Positions 37,935 through 44,542 of a stretch of DNA of 64,000 nucleotides are shown piece after piece. The first letter of the stretch is position 1, and each line of letters begins with the position of its first letter. The stretch is taken from the NCBI RefSeq assembly GCF_018613195.1, contig NZ_JAGGQQ010000012.1, positions 62,001-126,000 on the forward strand. The letters are read 5' to 3'. The translations under genes and the position numbers were made by a program. Source of the DNA: Bacillus sp. ISL-45 (GTDB taxonomy: Bacteria > Bacillota > Bacilli > Bacillales > Cytobacillaceae). The notes beneath the pieces were generated by a model. It did no database searches and was not told where the DNA came from. It worked only from the letters and a program-made list of their open reading frames with translations.

Positions 37935-38196
37935 TTAAGGAATTTATAAAAGTTATTGAGTTGTGGATAACTCTCTGAAGTTTTCTTAATCCAGCTCCAG
38001 CGCCTAGCCCCTCGAGTCGCTTGTCTAGCTGCGGCTCCTAACTCCACGAGACGCTTCGTTCCTGCCAATGAAGTCAAAGAACGACTTCACTGTCAGGCCC
38101 TCCGTGGCACACGATGTGCTAGACCCGCCAGCCACAGGACGTGGCGTCATAGGCGGGCAGCGCTTGTCGGGGCTTAACGAGGCGCTTGAGCTTTTT
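37931..38196 (+). repeat. Modular intergenic repeat, copy 1
   Basis: It has a leader (GTTATTGAGTTGTGGATAA ... TTCTTAATCC), then AGCTCCAGCGCCTAGCCCC, the module AATGAAGTCAAAGAACGACT forming a GAAGTC/GACTTC hairpin, a GCCAGCCACAGGACGTGGCG hairpin, and the end GCGCTTGTCGGGGC ... GGCGCTTGAGC. It shares these modules with five other copies in the window. It is non-coding and lies between bmrD and fumC. Confidence 0.85.
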
Positions 38197-38221
38197 GTTC
38201 TGTGCAGCTTTCCAATTTTAG

Positions 38222-38327
38222 GGTGAATGTGCAATCATCGCTTATGTTGGTGCAATTATTACCATTCACTGGGCAATTATCGGCTATGGCGGTGCAATTA
38301 TGGTCCTTTTTTGTGCAATAATCTAAC
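38222..38327 (+). repeat. 21-bp tandem array (TGCAATTAT units), five copies
   Basis: (T/G)GCAAT recurs at 38230, 38251, 38272, 38293 and 38314, exactly every 21 bases. The shared core is GTGCAATTAT; the rest of each unit varies. There is no reading frame through it with a ribosome binding site. Confidence 0.75.
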
Positions 38328-38484
38328 ATTATAAAACATAAAGAGCAACAGACTTAAGAGTCCTATGAGAAACATCACAACGGTTTTTGTTTTTGTCACA
38401 GAATGTTACGAAACCCTTCCGTTGCCATCTGGCGTCCTGTGGTAATTTAATTATAAACACATGAAAATTCAGGAGGTTGTCAAG

Positions 38485-38568
38485 ATGGCGGAGTTTGCAG
38501 TAACCTTAAGCATCGCAAGCATCATGATCCTGGGCTATTATATAGGCTATGCAATTTATAAGGCATAA
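38485..38568 (+). CDS. 27-residue single-pass membrane peptide
   Basis: The peptide begins MAEFAVTLSIASIMILGYY and ends IGYAIYKA. It is a single membrane helix with a short basic tail. ATG 38485 follows CAGGAGGTTGTCAAG, a near-perfect site, and a strong terminator follows 25 bases after the stop, so it is very likely a real gene. Its position between bmrD and the SASP gene recalls the small yheF/yheG region of B. subtilis, but the sequence is not one I can match. Function unknown. Confidence 0.75.
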   Translation: MAEFAVTLSIASIMILGYYIGYAIYKA

Positions 38569-38590
38569 CCTGGAGCGAAAATAGACATAA

Positions 38591-38631
38591 TGAAAAGCGG
38601 AAGCAGCATTCAAGCTGCTTCCGCTTTTTTG
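38591..38631 (+). terminator. Terminator of the 27-residue peptide gene
   Basis: AAAAGCGGAAGCAGC and GCTGCTTCCGCTTTTTT form a long, stable hairpin. Confidence 0.9.
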
Positions 38632-38735
38632 GGTTTTCATGCACTTTTCTGTAATTTCTTCTAAAAAACAGTTATCCTATAGGCGAAAATGTTTTAAATG
38701 TTTCGATAAGTTAATAATTAGATTGAGGAGGGATC

Positions 38736-40118
38736 GTGTTGTCAGATTATCGGGTTGAAAGAGATACGATAGGCGAAATCAAAGTACCGTCAGATAAGTA
38801 TTGGGGTGCACAAACTCAGCGGAGCAAACAGAATTTCAAGATAGGTACAGAAAGAATGCCGATTGATGTGATTTATGCATTTGCGGAAGTAAAGAAAGCT
38901 GCAGCCAGTGTGAATGCTGCTTCTAAAAAGTTGTCTGATGCAAAAGCGAAGGCAATCCAGGCAGCCTGCGATGAAATTCTTACCGGGAAATTTGATACCC
39001 ATTTTCCGTTAGTCGTATGGCAGACGGGAAGCGGAACTCAATCCAATATGAACGTGAATGAAGTGGTCGCAAGAAGGGCGAGTGAACTTCTCGCAAATCA
39101 AGGGTCTAATGAAAAAGTCCACCCAAATGATGATGTGAACATGTCACAGAGCTCAAATGATACATTCCCGACAGCGATGCATATTGCCGCGGTAAAAAAG
39201 GTGACAGGGGAAGTTCTGCCTGCACTTGAGCTTTTCAAAGAAACTTTAAAGAGAAAAGAACAGGAATTCAATGATATCATCAAAATCGGCAGGACCCACC
39301 TCCAGGACGCAACTCCATTGACATTGGGCCAGGAGATCAGCGGCTGGAGAGCCATGCTTGAAAAAAATGAGCAGATGATAAAGGATGGCCTCAAATACGT
39401 CCGGGATTTAGCGATTGGCGGTACGGCTGTAGGAACAGGCATCAATGCCGCGAAGGATTTTGGAGATCAGGTAGCGAAGCAGCTTGTTGAACAAACGGGC
39501 GAGACATTCCATTCAGCGCCAAATAAGTTCCATGCATTGACCTCTCATGATGAAATCGTGTTCCTTCATGGAGCATTAAAAGGGCTGGCTGCAGATTTGA
39601 TGAAAATTGCCAATGATGTTCGCTGGCTTGCCAGCGGCCCAAGAAGCGGGATTGGTGAACTATCGATACCGGCAAATGAACCTGGCAGTTCAATCATGCC
39701 TGGTAAGGTTAATCCAACCCAAAGCGAAGCACTGACAATGGTGGCGACACAGGTGTTTGGAAATGATGCTTCCATCGGCTTTGCCGCAAGCCAGGGGAAT
39801 TTTGAGTTAAATGTCTTCAAACCTGTTATCATTTATAACTTCCTGCAGAGCGCGAGGCTGTTGGCAGATGGAATGAGATCATTCAATGATAACTGTGCAG
39901 AAGGTATAGAGGCGAACCTTGAAGTAATTGCTGGCCATGTTGAGCGGTCATTAATGCTTGTAACTGCTTTGAATCCTCACATTGGTTATGAAAAAGCAGC
40001 AGAAATCGCCAAGCTCGCCTTCAAAGAAAATACAACCTTGAAGGAAGCCGCGATAAAAACAGGTTATCTGACATCAGAGCAATATGATGAGTGGGTTAAG
40101 CCAGAAAAGATGATTTAA
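38736..40118 (+). CDS. fumC: Class II fumarate hydratase
   Basis: This 460-residue iron-independent fumarase converts fumarate and malate in the TCA cycle. Signatures include [14 protein letters not shown], the [16 protein letters not shown] motif, [16 protein letters not shown] with the catalytic His, and the superfamily signature [13 protein letters not shown] with the catalytic Ser. Length is normal for a homotetrameric FumC (CitG in B. subtilis). The start appears to be GTG 38736, preceded by GAGGAGGGATC; TTG at 38739 is possible. It is monocistronic. Confidence 0.96.
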   Translation: MLSDYRVERDTIGEIKVPSDKYWGAQTQRSKQNFKIGTERMPIDVIYAFAEVKKAAASVNAASKKLSDAKAKAIQAACDEILTGKFDTHFPLVVWQTGSGTQSNMNVNEVVARRASELLANQGSNEKVHPNDDVNMSQSSNDTFPTAMHIAAVKKVTGEVLPALELFKETLKRKEQEFNDIIKIGRTHLQDATPLTLGQEISGWRAMLEKNEQMIKDGLKYVRDLAIGGTAVGTGINAAKDFGDQVAKQLVEQTGETFHSAPNKFHALTSHDEIVFLHGALKGLAADLMKIANDVRWLASGPRSGIGELSIPANEPGSSIMPGKVNPTQSEALTMVATQVFGNDASIGFAASQGNFELNVFKPVIIYNFLQSARLLADGMRSFNDNCAEGIEANLEVIAGHVERSLMLVTALNPHIGYEKAAEIAKLAFKENTTLKEAAIKTGYLTSEQYDEWVKPEKMI

Positions 40119-40207
40119 CAGACCTGGACGGGAACATTGAAACGAGATTGCCTGATTGGGGATATAGTAGCTCATCGTTCCCATTAGGTGCTCGGAACCC
40201 TGCCAAA

Positions 40208-40245
40208 TTTAAAGGCCCCCTATTGGAAGGGGGCCTAAGCCATTC
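40208..40245. terminator. Hairpin between fumC and the SASP gene
   Basis: AGGCCCCCT and AGGGGGCCT form a GC-rich stem. On the minus strand it is followed by TTTAAATTT, so it best serves the SASP gene; it may also stop fumC transcripts. Confidence 0.7.
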
Positions 40246-40273
40246 TATTTAATTATCCTGTTAATTTTACAAT

Positions 40274-40474
40274 TTAGCGTACAGAACCACCAAGTTGTTG
40301 CTCAGCCATTTGAACTAGGCGCTTAGTGATTTCTCCACCAACAGATCCGTTAGCGCGAGAAGTAGTTTCTCCACCAAGTTGTACGCCAAATTCTGTAGCG
40401 ATTTCGTACTTCATTTGATCAAGAGCTTGTTGAACACCAGGAACTAATAATTGATTAGAGTTGTTACTGCTAGC
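40274..40474 (-). CDS. sspB: Alpha/beta-type small acid-soluble spore protein
   Basis: This 66-residue SASP coats and protects spore DNA. Conserved elements are [26 protein letters not shown], including the GPR protease site in EIATEFGV, and [24 protein letters not shown] 40474 follows AAAGGAGGAAATATTA. A sigma-G-type promoter lies about 230 bases upstream, giving an unusually long leader that contains two tRNA-like elements. The symbol reflects its position near yheE/yheD, as for sspB in B. subtilis; alpha/beta SASP paralogues are hard to tell apart. Confidence 0.93.
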   Translation of the reverse strand, partial: ASSNNSNQLLVPGVQQALDQMKYEIATEFGVQLGGETTSRANGSVGGEITKRLVQMAEQQLGGSVR

Positions 40475-40514
40475 CATTAATATTTCCTCCTTTGTGTTTT
40501 TCAAAGTTGTATTT

Positions 40515-40571
40515 GGGTCAGTATTGGAATCGAACCAATCATGGCTTTTGCCACGCCGCCTGGTTTAACCC
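40515..40571 (-). ncRNA. tRNA-like element 2, anticodon arm missing
   Basis: Read on the minus strand, GGGTTA pairs with TGACCC as an acceptor-like stem. ACCAGGCGGCGTGG resembles a D arm with its GG, and ATTGG TTCGATT CCAAT is a canonical T arm. Only nine bases (AAAGCCATG) lie between D and T arms, so there is no anticodon arm. Alternatively GTGGC AAAA GCCAT forms a separate hairpin. No CCA is encoded (CCCAAAT). Two extra bases separate the T stem and the acceptor strand. Confidence 0.5.
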
Positions 40572-40584
40572 TCGATAAGGAATT

Positions 40585-40645
40585 TGGCTGGGCTAGCCGG
40601 AATTGCACCGGCGCGCGTAATAGCTGCCTTCTAAGGCTTAACCCA
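40585..40645 (-). ncRNA. tRNA-like element 1 with encoded CCA, anticodon arm missing
   Basis: Read on the minus strand, TGGGTTA pairs with TAGCCCA (7 bp with one G-U), and GCCA follows as discriminator and CCA end. GCC TTAGAA GGC stands in the D-arm place, and GCCGG TGCAATT CCGGC is a T arm. About a dozen bases replace the anticodon arm. The acceptor and 3' end match what I remember of Bacillus tRNA-Gln (TGGGCTA ... TAGCCCAGCCA). It lies 17 bases upstream of element 2, and both span 57 bases without the GCCA. Confidence 0.55.
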
Positions 40646-40702
40646 ATGGTTTGTTGCGCTTGTTGCTGCTTCGTTGTTTTCTGTTGCTGTTTTATTAATA
40701 AC

Positions 40703-40731
40703 TAGTATGTTTTTTTTCGAGAACTTTATGC
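40703..40731 (-). promoter_or_regulatory. Sigma-G-type promoter for the SASP gene
   Basis: On the minus strand GCATA (40731-40727) and CATACTA (40709-40703) are separated by 17 bases. They fit the GHATR and CATNNTA elements of forespore sigma-G promoters. The start of transcription would be near 40696, so both tRNA-like elements would be transcribed. Confidence 0.65.
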
Positions 40732-40834
40732 GCCAATGGATTAAGGTAATTAATTCCAAAGGCAACGTCCTACATAACCGTTTTCTAATCAACGCAAACT
40801 ATCAATAGCAGGAAAGTAGAAAGGATTGAAGAGA

Positions 40835-41077
40835 ATGGGTATGTGCCCGATTTGCAACGGCTTCAGAACTATCACTCCAGCGTGTCCAAACTGCAGCGGC
40901 AGCATGGAGAACAATGGACGTGAAGCGGATTTTTATGATGATTACAGCCCTTATATGCCAATCGATCAAATGAAGCTAGAAGATGGGTATCCAACTGATT
41001 TTTCTGAAGGGGAATGCCCGCATCTTTTCAAATGTACAAATTGCGGATCAAGCCAGGTTTTCTTGATTAAAGAATAA
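40835..41077 (+). CDS. Small zinc-ribbon protein of unknown function
   Basis: This 80-residue protein has four metal-binding knuckles: CPIC near the N terminus, CPNC, CPH...C and CTNC. The order is consistent with one or two zinc ribbons. Between them is an acidic stretch with DFYDDYSPYMPIDQM. Small zinc-ribbon proteins of this type are common and uncharacterised in Bacillaceae. ATG 40835 follows GAAAGGATTGAAGAG. It is transcribed away from the SASP gene and ended by a bidirectional terminator. Confidence 0.75.
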   Translation: MGMCPICNGFRTITPACPNCSGSMENNGREADFYDDYSPYMPIDQMKLEDGYPTDFSEGECPHLFKCTNCGSSQVFLIKE

Positions 41078-41111
41078 GGCTTTAATAACTTTTGGGAAAA
41101 TGAGTATAGAA

Positions 41112-41143
41112 AAAAGCAACCGTGGCCACGGTTGCTTTTTTAT
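41112..41143. terminator. Bidirectional terminator between the zinc-ribbon gene and msmX
   Basis: AAAAAGCAACCGTGG and CCACGGTTGCTTTTTT form a perfect stem between convergent genes. Confidence 0.9.
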
Positions 41144-41152
41144 CATCTAAAA

Positions 41153-42253
41153 TTAAGGGCGGATTCTCTTTTCTGTTTCAGCGTCAAAGAAGTGGACCTT
41201 ATTCATATCAAATGCCAATTCGATGACTTGGCCTGGTGTTACGTCTGTACGTGAATCAACACGTGCCACAAAATCCTGGCCTTCGAACTGAGAGTAGATC
41301 ATTGTTTCAGCACCAGTTAATTCAGATACTTCAACAGTTGCCTTGATAGTAGCGCCTTGAGAAGCATCGATGAATACTGGCTCATCGTGAAGGTCTTCAG
41401 GTCTTACACCAAGGATGATGTCTTTCCCTACAAACCCTTGTGCACGAAGAACTTTCATTTTTCCTTCTGGAATAGCGATTGAAGAGTTGTTGACTGTGAA
41501 TTTGCCTTCTTCAAGCTTGCCAGTAAAGAAGTTCATGGAAGGTGATCCGATGAACCCGCCAACGAAGACGTTTTCTGGATTTTCGTAAACCTCTTTAGGA
41601 GCTCCAACCTGCTGGATGATACCATCCTTCATGACTACAAGGCGGGTCGCCATTGTCATCGCTTCCGTCTGGTCATGCGTTACGTAAATAGTCGTGGTAT
41701 CAAGACGGCGGTGAAGCTTTGCAATTTCAGCACGCATTTGTACACGAAGCTTTGCGTCAAGGTTTGATAATGGTTCGTCCATCAAGAATACCTTTGCGTC
41801 ACGGACGATAGCACGCCCTAAAGCAACACGCTGACGCTGACCACCTGAAAGTGCTTTTGGCTTACGATCTAGATAAGGCTCAAGACCAAGGATCTTGGCA
41901 GCTTCTTTAACACGGCGATCGATTTCGTCCTTAGGGAACTTGCGAAGCTTCAATCCGAATGCCATGTTATCGTAAACAGTCATATGCGGGTATAGTGCAT
42001 AGTTCTGGAATACCATCGCGATGTCACGATCCTTAGGAGGAACGTCGTTTACACGCTTGCCATCGATATAGAAATCACCTTTGGAGATTTCTTCAAGACC
42101 AGCGATCATACGAAGTGTGGTCGATTTACCGCAGCCAGATGGGCCAACGAATACGATGAATTCTTTATCCTGGATATGAAGGTTGAAATCTTCTACAGCT
42201 GTAACTTTGTTATCATAAATTTTATAAATATTGTCTAGTTTTAACTCGGCCAT
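41153..42253 (-). CDS. msmX: MsmX/UgpC-family sugar ABC transporter ATPase
   Basis: This 366-residue ATPase is of the MalK/MsmX type that energises several oligosaccharide importers. It has Walker A GPSGCGKST, signature LSGGQRQRVALGRAI, Walker B VFLMDEPLSNLDAKL, the switch His in TIYVTHDQTEAM, and a C-terminal TOBE domain (about 240-366). In B. subtilis one MsmX serves many permeases, and no permease is adjacent here, which agrees with a shared ATPase. ATG 42253 follows AGGGAGGCTAAAAAA. The next gene upstream is the yxkF homologue, a neighbour in B. subtilis too. Confidence 0.92.
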   Translation of the reverse strand: MAELKLDNIYKIYDNKVTAVEDFNLHIQDKEFIVFVGPSGCGKSTTLRMIAGLEEISKGDFYIDGKRVNDVPPKDRDIAMVFQNYALYPHMTVYDNMAFGLKLRKFPKDEIDRRVKEAAKILGLEPYLDRKPKALSGGQRQRVALGRAIVRDAKVFLMDEPLSNLDAKLRVQMRAEIAKLHRRLDTTTIYVTHDQTEAMTMATRLVVMKDGIIQQVGAPKEVYENPENVFVGGFIGSPSMNFFTGKLEEGKFTVNNSSIAIPEGKMKVLRAQGFVGKDIILGVRPEDLHDEPVFIDASQGATIKATVEVSELTGAETMIYSQFEGQDFVARVDSRTDVTPGQVIELAFDMNKVHFFDAETEKRIRP

Positions 42254-42387
42254 TTTTTTAGCCTCCCTGTATGTTTGTCTACAAAAACAGTTTAGCGGAA
42301 ATGACCTGAAATAATCATCGGCAGGGTGCACAAAAATAATGTAAGCCCTTTTATGCAATTTGTTTAATGTATAATGAAGTGGTTGAA

Positions 42388-43287
42388 TCAGCGTATCTCC
42401 TCATAAAGGCTTGCAAGGTAGACTACAACGGCCGCGTCGAAATCCTTCAAGTTGACGCCAGTCTTTTCCATGAATTTGTCCAATCTGTACTGAAGTGTAT
42501 TTCTGTGGACATAAAGTTTTTTGGCTGAAAGAGAAGCGTTCGAACTGCTTTCCAGAAAAACTTTGATCGTTGCCATCAACTCTTTATCTTCTTCAAATGC
42601 GTCAAGGATTGATAACTCAAGAATCTTCTTTAGGTAATCAGGCAAATGTGTCGCTAACAGCATAGGAAACGATTTTTCAAACGTGTATACATTATCACGA
42701 GTAGTATGACTGGTTAATTCCTCGAACACCTGCTTTTCTTTATCGAAAAAGTGAGGGAGCTGGGCAGTAACCTTTTGGAATTTACCCATATAAAAGGAAA
42801 TCTTTACAAAGAAATCACTTTCAAACGTCGAGGCAATGGAATAAAGTTCTTCAGCGTTTTCCGACACTTTCTTTTTTTCTTCAATAATGATTCCAAATGA
42901 GCTGTGGATCCAGATGATGGGGTGGTCAGGAAAAAATCCGTTTAAAGCTTCATGGATCTCCTCTGTTTCCATATCTTTTACCTGAAGCCGGAACTGGATG
43001 AAACGGACTTCATCGTCTTCTGTGGCCGGCATTTCACCATCATGGAAGAGAAATCGGTTCCAGGAGTGGGCTGCCCCTGACAAATGTGTATGATTCTCCG
43101 GCTCGACAAAATGAAACATATTCTTCATGAGATCAAGCTGGCTTTCTGAAATTTTATCCTTTGGAATTCCGACCCAAATCGGCCTGGCATCGGCCTCTTT
43201 AAACCAAAAGTAATCAGTTGATGGGGATGCCGGGATATTTTCTTGCGTGACAGAATCAGGGAAATAAGATAATATTTTATTAATCAT
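42388..43287 (-). CDS. yxkF: PucR/CdaR-type C-terminal HTH regulator (YxkF-like)
   Basis: A 299-residue regulator: an N-terminal sensor-like region without an obvious known domain, and a C-terminal PucR-type helix-turn-helix (LSAKKLYVHRNTLQYRLDKFMEKTGVNLKDFDAAVVVYLASL). Target genes are unknown; the adjacent msmX is a candidate, because the pair is also neighbours in B. subtilis. ATG 43287 follows TGAGGATACTTAT. The frame runs further upstream but that part is antisense to the CsoR-like gene. Confidence 0.8.
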   Translation of the reverse strand: MINKILSYFPDSVTQENIPASPSTDYFWFKEADARPIWVGIPKDKISESQLDLMKNMFHFVEPENHTHLSGAAHSWNRFLFHDGEMPATEDDEVRFIQFRLQVKDMETEEIHEALNGFFPDHPIIWIHSSFGIIIEEKKKVSENAEELYSIASTFESDFFVKISFYMGKFQKVTAQLPHFFDKEKQVFEELTSHTTRDNVYTFEKSFPMLLATHLPDYLKKILELSILDAFEEDKELMATIKVFLESSSNASLSAKKLYVHRNTLQYRLDKFMEKTGVNLKDFDAAVVVYLASLYEEIR

Positions 43288-43409
43288 ATAAGTATCCTCA
43301 GATTTAATTTGATAAAAGCTGACATATCTTTTATTATAACAGGTGTAGCTTTTAAATGTTAATTCATGCAAAGAGCTGCCAACTGGTAGAAAAAGGAAAA
43401 AAACGTTGG

Positions 43410-43437
43410 TATAATAGATACAATACGGGGTACCGTA
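43410..43437 (+). promoter_or_regulatory. Promoter and operator of the CsoR-family gene
   Basis: An extended -10 (TGGTATAAT, hexamer at 43410-43415) is followed at the expected start of transcription by TACGGGGTACCGTA (43424-43437), an inverted repeat with TACGG/CCGTA arms. Repression by the encoded protein is likely. Confidence 0.6.
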
Positions 43438-43456
43438 AGAGAGAGGTGTGTAGGAA

Positions 43457-43717
43457 ATGGAATACACAACAGAAATGAAAAATCGTTTGAAGCGATTAGA
43501 GGGCCAGGTACGTGGAGTCATTCGCATGATGGAAGAAGAGAACCACTGCAAGGACGTAGTTACTCAGTTATCAGCTGTCCGTTCCGCAGTAGACCGCGCG
43601 ATTGGTTTCATTGTCGCAAAGAACCTTGAATCTTGCATTACTGAAGCAGCGCAGGAAGGCAAAGATGCCGACGAAGCAATCAAAGAGGCAGTAAATATGA
43701 TAGTAAAAAGCAGGTAA
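43457..43717 (+). CDS. CsoR-family metal or persulfide-sensing repressor
   Basis: The protein (86 residues) is a DUF156/CsoR four-helix protein: MKNRLKRLEGQVRGVIRMMEE, HCKDVVTQLSAVRSAVDRAIGFIVAKNLESCI. The two Cys of the family are conserved, but the His of the copper site (usual HLxxC) is Asn here (KNLESC). This disfavours Cu(I) sensing of the CsoR type and recalls CstR-like persulfide sensors. No copper or sulfur gene is adjacent. ATG 43457 follows AGGTGTGTAGGAA. It probably represses its own promoter through the upstream palindrome. Confidence 0.85.
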   Translation: MEYTTEMKNRLKRLEGQVRGVIRMMEEENHCKDVVTQLSAVRSAVDRAIGFIVAKNLESCITEAAQEGKDADEAIKEAVNMIVKSR

Positions 43718-43756
43718 GACACCAGCATCCTTTTTAGGATGTGGTGTCTTTTTTTG
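43717..43756 (+). terminator. Terminator of the CsoR-family gene
   Basis: GACACCAGCATCC and GGATGTGGTGTC form a long stem with one mismatch, then TTTTTTT. Confidence 0.88.
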
Positions 43757-43793
43757 TTTAAAAATAAAGTATTAAGTCTTTATACTAAGATTA

Positions 43794-43914
43794 GTGTCTA
43801 GCTCCAGCGCCTAGCCCCTCGAGTCGCTTCGGTCCGCCCAATGAAGTCAAAGAACGACTTCACTGGTCGGCCCTCCAGCGCTTGTCGGGGCTGTTCAAGG
43901 CGCTTACGCTTTTC
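43794..43914 (+). repeat. Modular intergenic repeat, copy 2 (short form)
   Basis: It contains only the ends and the central hairpin: TCTAGCTCCAGCGCCTAGCC, GGTCCGCCCAATGAAGTC ... GACTTCACTGGTCGGCCC, and GCGCTTGTCGGGGC ... GGCGCTTACGCTTTTC. It stops exactly at the stop codon of the minus-strand gene at 43913. Confidence 0.85.
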
Positions 43915-44098
43915 ATTTGTTTGGCGGGTCTTCGGGATAAAAGTCATGGCTTTCCTCAATATTGGGTGAACTGTCCAATCTGTGTACAGTACCACCGGCC
44001 ATGCCTTCGTTGATCATCCGGTCAACATCGACATAAACTGCATCCCGTCCCTCATATTTTATGTCCTCAGCAAACTTTTTGCCGCCTTTGTGCTTCAT
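43913..44098 (-). CDS. Small hydrophilic protein of unknown function
   Basis: The product is 61 residues, starting MKHKGGKKFAEDIKYEGRDA and rich in charged residues, with VDRMINEGMAGGTVHRLD and an acidic end ESHDFYPEDPPNK. The ATG at 44098 has an excellent TTGGAGGAGGATTCC site. The next gene upstream on the same strand is yheE, 58 bases away, so the two may be co-transcribed. I do not recognise the family; it has the look of a small sporulation-era protein, but that is only an impression. Confidence 0.65.
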   Translation of the reverse strand: MKHKGGKKFAEDIKYEGRDAVYVDVDRMINEGMAGGTVHRLDSSPNIEESHDFYPEDPPNK

Positions 44099-44156
44099 GG
44101 AATCCTCCTCCAATGATTTTAAGCTTAGAATTCCGGAAAAGGAGTAGAAACATACA

Positions 44157-44369
44157 TTACTTATCATATACATGGAAGAGCATCAGCTCGTGGATTTGCT
44201 CTTTCAACTGATCGATATGCTCGTCAGAGGGCTGTTCAAAGGTCCACTGAATATCCCCATTCTGATGATAAATTCCCGTAAACTTTTGCTTTTTAAAATA
44301 AAATGAGAAATGCCAGCCAGGCATATCTTTATTCTCAAATAATGATTTGAATTGGAAATGAGTAATCAA
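44157..44369 (-). CDS. yheE: YheE-like protein (DUF5342 type)
   Basis: This 70-residue protein, starting LITHFQFKSLFENKDMPGWH (the TTG start read as Met), has conserved aromatic segments (FSFYFKKQKFTGIYH, IQWTFEQP). It fits YheE of B. subtilis in size and in its place between the SASP gene and the yheD/yheC genes. No function is known. The start is TTG 44369 behind AAAAGGGGGAATCAGA. The following small gene on the same strand may form an operon with it. Confidence 0.7.
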   Translation of the reverse strand: MITHFQFKSLFENKDMPGWHFSFYFKKQKFTGIYHQNGDIQWTFEQPSDEHIDQLKEQIHELMLFHVYDK

Positions 44370-44482
44370 TCTGATTCCCCCTTTTAAAGATGTCTTTTCA
44401 TTATTATATAGTATTCAAGCACGAAGAAGCGCAGATAATTACTCTGGAATAACAGTTGTTGTTTTGAAGGAGATGTAAAGTC

Positions 44483-44521
44483 ATGAAAAATGAGCCGCAT
44501 TTCCTGGGCGGCCCACCATAA
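44483..44521 (+). CDS. Possible 12-residue peptide
   Basis: ATG 44483 opens a 12-codon frame, MKNEPHFLGGPP, after GAAGGAGATGTAAAGTC. The ribosome binding site is strong, but the frame is very short and lies alone on the plus strand between two minus-strand genes. It may be chance. Confidence 0.25.
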   Translation: MKNEPHFLGGPP

Positions 44522-44542
44522 AACTGTATCTAGCAATCTCTA

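Noticed and set aside
40515-40645. The tRNA-like elements as ordinary tRNA genes
   Set aside because: Each is only 57 bases plus CCA at most, and no anticodon stem or loop can be formed between the D-like and T arms.
42388-43551. 387-residue form of the YxkF-like regulator
   Set aside because: The first 88 residues are antisense to the CsoR-family gene and its promoter; the ATG at 43287 has a proper ribosome binding site.
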